In this document: positions 53,890-58,274 of the stretch, in pieces
How positions within the stretch are numbered: position 1 is the stretch's first letter
How the letters are laid out: the number at the start of each line of letters is the position of its first letter
NCBI RefSeq assembly: GCF_029675105.1
Contig: NZ_JAQQFV010000015.1
Location: forward strand, 1 to 58,274
DNA from: Nocardia anocheti
GTDB lineage: Bacteria > Actinomycetota > Actinomycetes > Mycobacteriales > Mycobacteriaceae
Length of the DNA stretch: 58,274 nt
Direction of reading: 5' to 3'
Notes under the pieces: generated by a model
What the model was told of the DNA's origin: nothing
Seen by the model: only the letters and a program-made list of their open reading frames with translations
Databases searched by the model: none
Program-made: the position numbers and the translations under genes

Positions 53890-55074
53890 TCAGGCGGGAA
53901 CGCGGATGATCAGCGCGTCGCCCTGGCCGCCACCGCCGCACAGGGCGGCAGCACCCACGCCACCACCGCGACGCTTCAGCTCCAGCGCCAGGTGCAGCAG
54001 GATGCGCGCGCCGGACATGCCCAGCGGGTGACCGATGGAGATGGCGCCACCGTTGACGTTCACCTTCTCCGGGTCGTAACCCAGCTTCTTGGTCGAGGAG
54101 ACGCCCACGGCCGCGAACGCCTCGTTGATCTCGATCAGATCCAGATCCGCCGGGGTGATGCCCTCCTTGGCGCACGCGGCGAGAATGGCGTTGGCGGGCT
54201 GGTCCTGCAGGGTCGAGTCCGGACCGGCGACCTGACCGGCGGCGCCGATCTCGGCGATCCACTCCAGCCCGAGCTCCTCGGCCTTGGCCTTGCTCATCAC
54301 GATCACCGCGGCCGCGCCGTCGGAGATCTGCGAGGCGGTACCGGCGGTGACGGTGCCGTCCTTGCGGAAGGCCGGGCGCAGCCTGCCCAGCGACTCGACG
54401 GTGGTGTCGGCGCGGATGCCCTCGTCCTCGCTGACGTAGACCGGGTCGCCCTTGCGCTGCGGCACGGCCACCGGCACGACCTCCTCGGCGAAGAGCCCGT
54501 TCTTCCACGCGGCGGCGGCGCGCTGGTGCGAGGCCGCGGCCAGCGCGTCCTGCTCCTCGCGGCTCACCTTGTCCAGGTCGTTGCGGTCCTCGGTCAGCAG
54601 GCCCATGGCCTGGTCGGTGATCACGTCGTGCAGGCCGTCGTAGGCCATGTGGTCGACCAGGGTGGTGTTGCCGTACTTGAAGCCCTCGCGGCTCTTGGGC
54701 AGCAGGTGCGGGGTCTGGCTCATCGACTCCATGCCACCGGCCACGATGATCTCGTGCTCCCCGGCGCGGATCAGCTGGTCGGCCAGCGCGATGGCGTTGA
54801 TGCCCGACAGACAGACCTTGTTGATCAACAGCGAGGGCACGTCCATCGGAATGCCACCGGCGATGGCGGCCTGGCGCGCGGGCAGCTGCCCGGCACCGGC
54901 CTGCAGCACCTGGCCGAGGATGACGTAGTCGACCTGTTCGGGGGCCACGCCACCCTTCTCCAGCGCCGCCTTGATGGCCACACCGGCCAGATCCGAGGCC
55001 TTGAAGTCCTTCAGACCGCCCAGGAGCCGACCGACCGGGGTACGCGCACCGGACACGATGACAGAAGTCGTCAC
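53890..55074 (-). CDS. fadA4: Acetyl-CoA acetyltransferase FadA4
   Basis: A 394-residue thiolase. The acyl-accepting Cys88 lies in LLINKVCLSGINAIALADQL, the His in NGGAISIGHPLGMSGARI and the second Cys in AALCGGGGQGDALI. NEAFAAVGVSSTKK completes the active site. It condenses two acetyl-CoA or cleaves acetoacetyl-CoA in fatty-acid and ketone-body metabolism. GTG start with GAGG 5 bases upstream; the longer open frame crosses the promoter region. Equivalent to Rv1323; divergent from the epimerase gene. Confidence 0.95.
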   Translation of the reverse strand: MTTSVIVSGARTPVGRLLGGLKDFKASDLAGVAIKAALEKGGVAPEQVDYVILGQVLQAGAGQLPARQAAIAGGIPMDVPSLLINKVCLSGINAIALADQLIRAGEHEIIVAGGMESMSQTPHLLPKSREGFKYGNTTLVDHMAYDGLHDVITDQAMGLLTEDRNDLDKVSREEQDALAAASHQRAAAAWKNGLFAEEVVPVAVPQRKGDPVYVSEDEGIRADTTVESLGRLRPAFRKDGTVTAGTASQISDGAAAVIVMSKAKAEELGLEWIAEIGAAGQVAGPDSTLQDQPANAILAACAKEGITPADLDLIEINEAFAAVGVSSTKKLGYDPEKVNVNGGAISIGHPLGMSGARILLHLALELKRRGGGVGAAALCGGGGQGDALIIRVPA

Positions 55075-55207
55075 GAAAGCCTCGCATTCATAGAGTCGAA
55101 CCTCACCGTGATGCACATCCGGACATCGACACGCATCAAGGGTTGCGACTCCACGGTAACTTGCACGGCCGCACACCCCACACCCAGGTGGGCGCTAACT
55201 TCGTGGG

Positions 55208-55669
55208 GTGACCAACGTGAACTTCATCCCCGCCGACTACGTCATCGCCGTCGACCATGTGGGCATCGCCGTGCCCGACCTCGACGCCGCCGTCGCCTGG
55301 TACACCGACAATCTGGGCATGGTCGAGACCCATCGCGAGGTGAACGAGGCCCAGGGCGTCGTCGAGGCGATGCTCTCCTGCCCCGCCGCCGCCGACCGCG
55401 CGACCGCCCTGCAGTTGCTGGCCCCGCTGACCCCCGAGTCGACCATCGCCAAGTTCATCGAGCGCGGTGGACCGGGCCTGCAGCAGCTGGCCTACCGGGT
55501 CACCGACATCGAGGCCGTTTCGGGCTTCCTGCGCGAGCGTGGGCTGCGTTTGCTGTACGACGCCCCGCGTCACGGCACCGCCGATTCGCGCATCAATTTC
55601 ATCCATCCGAAGGATGCTGGCGGTGTGCTGGTGGAGCTCGTGGAGCCGAACCCGAATGTTACGCACTAG
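55208..55669 (+). CDS. mce: Methylmalonyl-CoA epimerase
   Basis: A 153-residue VOC-fold metal enzyme interconverting 2R- and 2S-methylmalonyl-CoA on the propionate pathway. Metal ligands are the His in IAVDHVGIAVPDLDAAVAWY, the second-repeat position in PGLQQLAYRVTDIEAV and the Glu in VLVELVEPNPN. The Cys-free core and length are normal. GTG start. Syntenic with Rv1322A. The symbol mce here means epimerase and is unrelated to the Mce lipid importer genes. Confidence 0.93.
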   Translation: MTNVNFIPADYVIAVDHVGIAVPDLDAAVAWYTDNLGMVETHREVNEAQGVVEAMLSCPAAADRATALQLLAPLTPESTIAKFIERGGPGLQQLAYRVTDIEAVSGFLRERGLRLLYDAPRHGTADSRINFIHPKDAGGVLVELVEPNPNVTH

Positions 55670-55755
55670 TACGGAGATACGATCGGTAAATCTCGGCGAG
55701 ATCACAATCACGGTCGAGTCTCCACACGGTCGCTCGAGGCTGTATTTTGTGTGCC

Positions 55756-56763
55756 ATGTCGTCACCTGAGTCCGATCGCAATCGCTTCGTTGCGCTGCCC
55801 TTCACTGTTGTGCGCAAGGGTTATGCGCAAGACGAGGTGCGCAACTACTTCGACCGCTTCGACGCGGAGCTTCGCGTCACCGCCACCGACCGGGACGCTG
55901 CCGCCGCGCAGGCCCGGAATCTCGCCAGCCAGCTGGAAGACGCGCGGGACGAGATCGACGAGCTCCGCAAGGAGGTCGACCGGCTGTCCGTGCCGCCGAC
56001 CACCGCCGAAGGCATGTCCGACCGTATCTCGCGCATGCTGCGCCTCGCCTCGGACGAGGCGTCCGAGGTCCGCGCGCTGGCCCAGGCCGAGGCCGCCGAG
56101 ATGGTGTCGATCGCCGAGCAGCAGGCCACCGAGATGCGTGGCAAGTACGAGTCGCTGCTCGCGGAGACCAAGGAGAAGCGCGAGGCGCTCGAGATCGAAT
56201 ACGAGCAGACCCTCGCCAACGCGCGCACCGATTCCGCCAAGATCATCGAGGCCGCCCAGGCCGATGTCGAACGTCTGGGCAAGGAGGCCGAGGCCAAGCG
56301 TAAGGCCACCCAGCAGGACTTCGAAGCCACCATGAACGATCGGCGCACCAAGCTGACCCGTGCCATGGAGGAGCTCGAGGCCACCAGTCGCGCCGAGGCC
56401 GCCCAGCGGATCAAGGACGCGACCGATGAGGCCAACCGCCTCATCAGCTCCGCCACCCAGACCTCCGAGCGCAAGATCGCGCACGCGAAGGAACTGGCCG
56501 AGGAGATGCGCGTGCTGCGCGGCCGGGTCCTGGCCCAGCTGCTCGGTATCCGCGGTCAGCTCGACTCGGTGCCCGCCATGCTCGCGGCGGTCAACCGGGA
56601 GAGCGAGCTGCTCGACGGCGCCCCCGAGCGCAAGTCCATCGGCAACAACGGCAACAACAAGTCCGTGTCGGGCGGCCGTCAGGCCAAGGCCATTCCCGAG
56701 GTCTCCGACGCCGACGAGGACATCGTCGACGAGGACCGCGAGAGCGCCGACGTCAGCAACTGA
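55756..56763 (+). CDS. DivIVA-like coiled-coil protein
   Basis: A 335-residue cytoskeletal-type protein. The N-terminal 30 residues include FVALPFTVVRKGYAQDEVRN, then YFDRF, the DivIVA membrane-curvature domain. Residues 40-270 are almost uninterrupted heptad coiled coil rich in Ala, Glu, Arg (EALEIEYEQTLANARTDSAK). The C-terminus is polar and acidic (EVSDADEDIVDEDRES). Similar proteins in actinobacteria (Wag31, FilP/Scy-type) organise polar growth. ATG start MSSPESDRNRFV is preferred over a GTG three codons earlier. A strong terminator follows. Confidence 0.87.
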   Translation: MSSPESDRNRFVALPFTVVRKGYAQDEVRNYFDRFDAELRVTATDRDAAAAQARNLASQLEDARDEIDELRKEVDRLSVPPTTAEGMSDRISRMLRLASDEASEVRALAQAEAAEMVSIAEQQATEMRGKYESLLAETKEKREALEIEYEQTLANARTDSAKIIEAAQADVERLGKEAEAKRKATQQDFEATMNDRRTKLTRAMEELEATSRAEAAQRIKDATDEANRLISSATQTSERKIAHAKELAEEMRVLRGRVLAQLLGIRGQLDSVPAMLAAVNRESELLDGAPERKSIGNNGNNKSVSGGRQAKAIPEVSDADEDIVDEDRESADVSN

Positions 56764-56795
56764 CGAGGGAACTGCGACGACATATCGTCCAACAC

Positions 56796-56829
56796 CGAAG
56801 GCCGCCTCGAATCATCGAGGCGGCCTTCG
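56796..56829 (+). terminator. Strong intrinsic terminator after the DivIVA-like gene
   Basis: CGAAGGCCGCCTCGA (56796-56810) pairs perfectly over 15 bases with TCGAGGCGGCCTTCG (56815-56829) around ATCA, followed by GTTTACGCGTTTT. It lies 32 bases after the stop and also faces the convergent small gene, so it may act in both directions. Confidence 0.8.
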
Positions 56830-56849
56830 GTTTACGCGTTTTCGGGGCT

Positions 56850-57140
56850 TCAGGACCAGCGCCGGGTGATGCCGCGCGTGCGGCGCCCGTTCCAGCAGCC
56901 CTGATGCCAGTGCCGACGGTCGTCCTCACCGCCCTCGGCCGCCCAGGCCACGATATGGGCCACGCCGGGCATGATCTCGTGATCGCAGCCGGGGCAGCGA
57001 TAGGTCTTCACCGCTCGCGCGCCGGGAACCGTTCGCACGATGTAGGTTTCGTCGCCGGGCCCGTCCTCGGTGCGGCCATAGACGTCACCGATCGGCGCCG
57101 GGGCGCTGCGGCGATCGTTGCGGGGTTTGCGTCGCGGCAC
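56850..57140 (-). CDS. Small zinc-ribbon-like protein next to nucS
   Basis: A 96-residue basic protein. CPGCDHEI and a later HWHQGCW could form a four-ligand zinc site. The Arg-rich N-terminus MPRRKPRNDRRS and C-terminus RRTRGITRRWS suggest nucleic-acid binding. A protein of similar size, Rv1322, adjoins nucS in mycobacteria and is probably the counterpart (not checked). GTG start 12 bases after the nucS stop implies an operon with the mismatch endonuclease. Confidence 0.75.
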   Translation of the reverse strand: MPRRKPRNDRRSAPAPIGDVYGRTEDGPGDETYIVRTVPGARAVKTYRCPGCDHEIMPGVAHIVAWAAEGGEDDRRHWHQGCWNGRRTRGITRRWS

Positions 57141-57152
57141 GGTGCATCGCCC

Positions 57153-57896
57153 TCAGAACAACCGGAAAACGTTGCTCTCCGTGCCGCGCAGCTCGTCGTA
57201 ATCGAGCGTCAGGCAACGGATTCCCCGGTCCTCGGCCAACGTGCGCGCCTGCGGCTTGATCTGCTGGGCCGCGAACACCCCGGCCACCGGGGCCAGCAGC
57301 GGGTCGCGGTTGAGCAGTTCGAGATAGCGGGTGAGCTGTTCGACACCGTCGATCTCACCGCGGCGCTTGATCTCCACCGCCACCGTGGCGCCGTCGGCGT
57401 CGCGGCACAGCAGGTCCACCGGGCCGATCGCGGTCATGTACTCGCGCCGGACCAGGGTGTACCCCTCGCCGAGCTTCGTCACGTGCTCCGCCAGCAGCTC
57501 CTGCAGGTGGGCCTCCACGCCGTCCTTCACCAGACCCGGGTCGATGCCGAGTTCGTGCGAGGAATCGTGCTCGATGTCCTCGATGGTGATCCGCAGTTCC
57601 TCACCGGCCTTGTTGGTCACCACCCACAGCGCCTTGATGTTCACCGGCAGCGCCGTCTTGCCCTCCCGCAGCGCCGTGACGCCGTCGGGCAGCTCCGCGG
57701 GGACCAGCGAGGCGATATCGCGCTCCTCGAGCCAGCACGGCGGACTCATCCAGTTGAGCGGCTTGTAGGAGCCGCCGTCGGAATGGACCAGCACCGACCC
57801 GTCGGCCTTGATCATCAACAGCCTGCGGGCCATCGGCAGGTGAGCGGTCAGTCGGCCGACGTAGTCGACCTGGCAGCGAGCAATGACGAGGCGCAC
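57153..57896 (-). CDS. nucS: NucS/EndoMS mismatch-specific endonuclease
   Basis: A 247-residue enzyme that cuts both strands at mismatches and replaces MutS/MutL repair in actinobacteria. The N-terminal dimerisation/DNA-binding domain contains RLLMIKADGSVLVHSDGGSY and KPLNWMSPPCWLEE. The C-terminal PD-(D/E)xK nuclease has IGPVDLLCRDADGATVAVEI with the ExK motif VEIKRRGEIDGVEQLTRYL. The final residues VFRLF fit the beta-clamp-binding tail. GTG start. Equivalent to Rv1321. Confidence 0.95.
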   Translation of the reverse strand: MRLVIARCQVDYVGRLTAHLPMARRLLMIKADGSVLVHSDGGSYKPLNWMSPPCWLEERDIASLVPAELPDGVTALREGKTALPVNIKALWVVTNKAGEELRITIEDIEHDSSHELGIDPGLVKDGVEAHLQELLAEHVTKLGEGYTLVRREYMTAIGPVDLLCRDADGATVAVEIKRRGEIDGVEQLTRYLELLNRDPLLAPVAGVFAAQQIKPQARTLAEDRGIRCLTLDYDELRGTESNVFRLF

Positions 57897-57947
57897 CCCA
57901 GCACACTACCGCCTCCCCCCGGCGTCACCGAAAGCCCGGCCGAATGC

Positions 57948-58028
57948 TCACGAAACCGGCGCGAAGCAGTAGGTATTCCCCTCGTGCCGGTCGACGAAAT
58001 GCATACTCCGAACGAAGATGTAGCTCAT
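57948..58028 (-). CDS. Tiny ORF after the right-edge gene
   Basis: A 26-codon ORF MSYIFVRSMHFVDRHEGNTY ending CFAPVS. The ATG overlaps the stop of the upstream partial gene by 4 bases (ATGA), the usual sign of coupling. No SD beyond that overlap and no known motif. It may be a small gene or the frameshifted end of the upstream one. Low certainty. Confidence 0.35.
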   Translation of the reverse strand: MSYIFVRSMHFVDRHEGNTYCFAPVS

Positions 58029-58274
58029 CTCGACGGCGATATCGTCCGCCCCTCGGTGATCACCAGCTTGTCCGGACTCGAGCACTCGACCTGAACGTCG
58101 CGGCCCGTCACGATCTCACTCGACACGATCCGCATGGTCGCCGCCGGATCCGACCAATCGGCGACCACCGCCAACCAGTCGACGATCGTCTCCCTCTCCG
58201 CGGCGCACTGCCTGTGCCGCCTCTCCGTGACTTCTGCCAGACGAAGGGCGCTCGGAACTTTGGTCAGTTGTCTG
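58025..58274 (-). CDS. 3' end of an unidentified gene, cut by the window edge
   Basis: An open frame of 82 codons enters from the right edge and stops at 58025. Readable segments include VPSALRLAEVTERRHRQCAA, ETIVDWLAVVADWSDPAATM and MRIVSSEIVTGRDVQVECSS. It is soluble-looking, mixed charged, with two Cys. GC at third positions appears lower than in the core genes, so foreign origin or a non-coding reading is possible. Family not recognised. Confidence 0.4.
   Translation of the reverse strand, partial: RQLTKVPSALRLAEVTERRHRQCAAERETIVDWLAVVADWSDPAATMRIVSSEIVTGRDVQVECSSPDKLVITEGRTISPSR

Overview
The window is about 70% GC, densely coding and mycolic-acid-actinobacterial in gene content. It carries a complete MCE lipid-transport operon, an EthA-type Baeyer-Villiger monooxygenase, an MTB12-like secreted antigen, the GlgE alpha-glucan pathway, NucS mismatch endonuclease and a CysO/Mec cysteine pathway. 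From 26.2 kb to 57.9 kb the gene order follows, in inverted orientation, the M. tuberculosis block Rv1343c to Rv1321 (from memory, not searched). Nocardia is the most likely genus, with Rhodococcus or a relative as the alternative. No rRNA, tRNA, CRISPR array, prophage or insertion sequence was seen.

Left accessory half (1-26.2 kb): a MarR regulator with a candidate operator, a small membrane protein, the EthA-like monooxygenase, a YdcF-like protein, a VIT/CCC1 transporter, a CPA1 Na+/H+ antiporter and a proline-rich membrane-anchored protein. Next comes a minus-strand MCE operon (yrbEA, yrbEB, mceA-F; 14.4 down to 6.6 kb). Then a Ca2+/H+ antiporter, a PhoU-like protein, a membrane-anchored HNH nuclease followed closely by a small acidic protein, and a PAP2 phosphatase. 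A minus-strand resistance-type cluster follows: TetR, MFS exporter with a C-terminal winged-helix-like extension, a broken O-methyltransferase, PadR and an FAD monooxygenase. Divergent from tetR is a promoter with an ideal -35 box and an overlapping palindrome. It drives a tiny arginine-rich ORF, a strong hairpin and a group-2 type sigma factor gene. An SDR gene with its own palindrome closes this half.

Syntenic core half (26.2-57.9 kb): lprD-like and DUF3817 genes, rdgB, rph, an Rv1339-like phosphodiesterase, rhomboid, cysM, cysO, mec, a P1 peptidase, a DUF2017 gene and clpS. These are followed by pncB-pncA (NAD salvage), a hypothetical gene and dinG. About 5.9 kb of accessory genes is inserted before glgP: methyltransferase, GT87 mannosyltransferase, a hypothetical gene, DoxX, an MTB12-like protein with an IdeR-like box, and an NCS2 purine permease. 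Then come divergent glgP and glgE-glgB, a methyltransferase, a thioredoxin-like TPR protein, a second DUF3817 gene, fadA4, methylmalonyl-CoA epimerase, a DivIVA-like coiled-coil protein, a small zinc-ribbon protein and nucS. The right edge holds the 3' end of an unidentified minus-strand gene.

The items most worth following up are: a Val after the terminal Gly-Gly of CysO; the internally deleted and frameshifted O-methyltransferase; the TetR / Arg-rich ORF / hairpin / sigma locus; the IdeR-like box before the secreted protein gene; and the nuclease plus small acidic protein pair with a possible ATA start. No gene-free stretch exceeds 300 bases. Bases 1-225 hold nothing I can identify.
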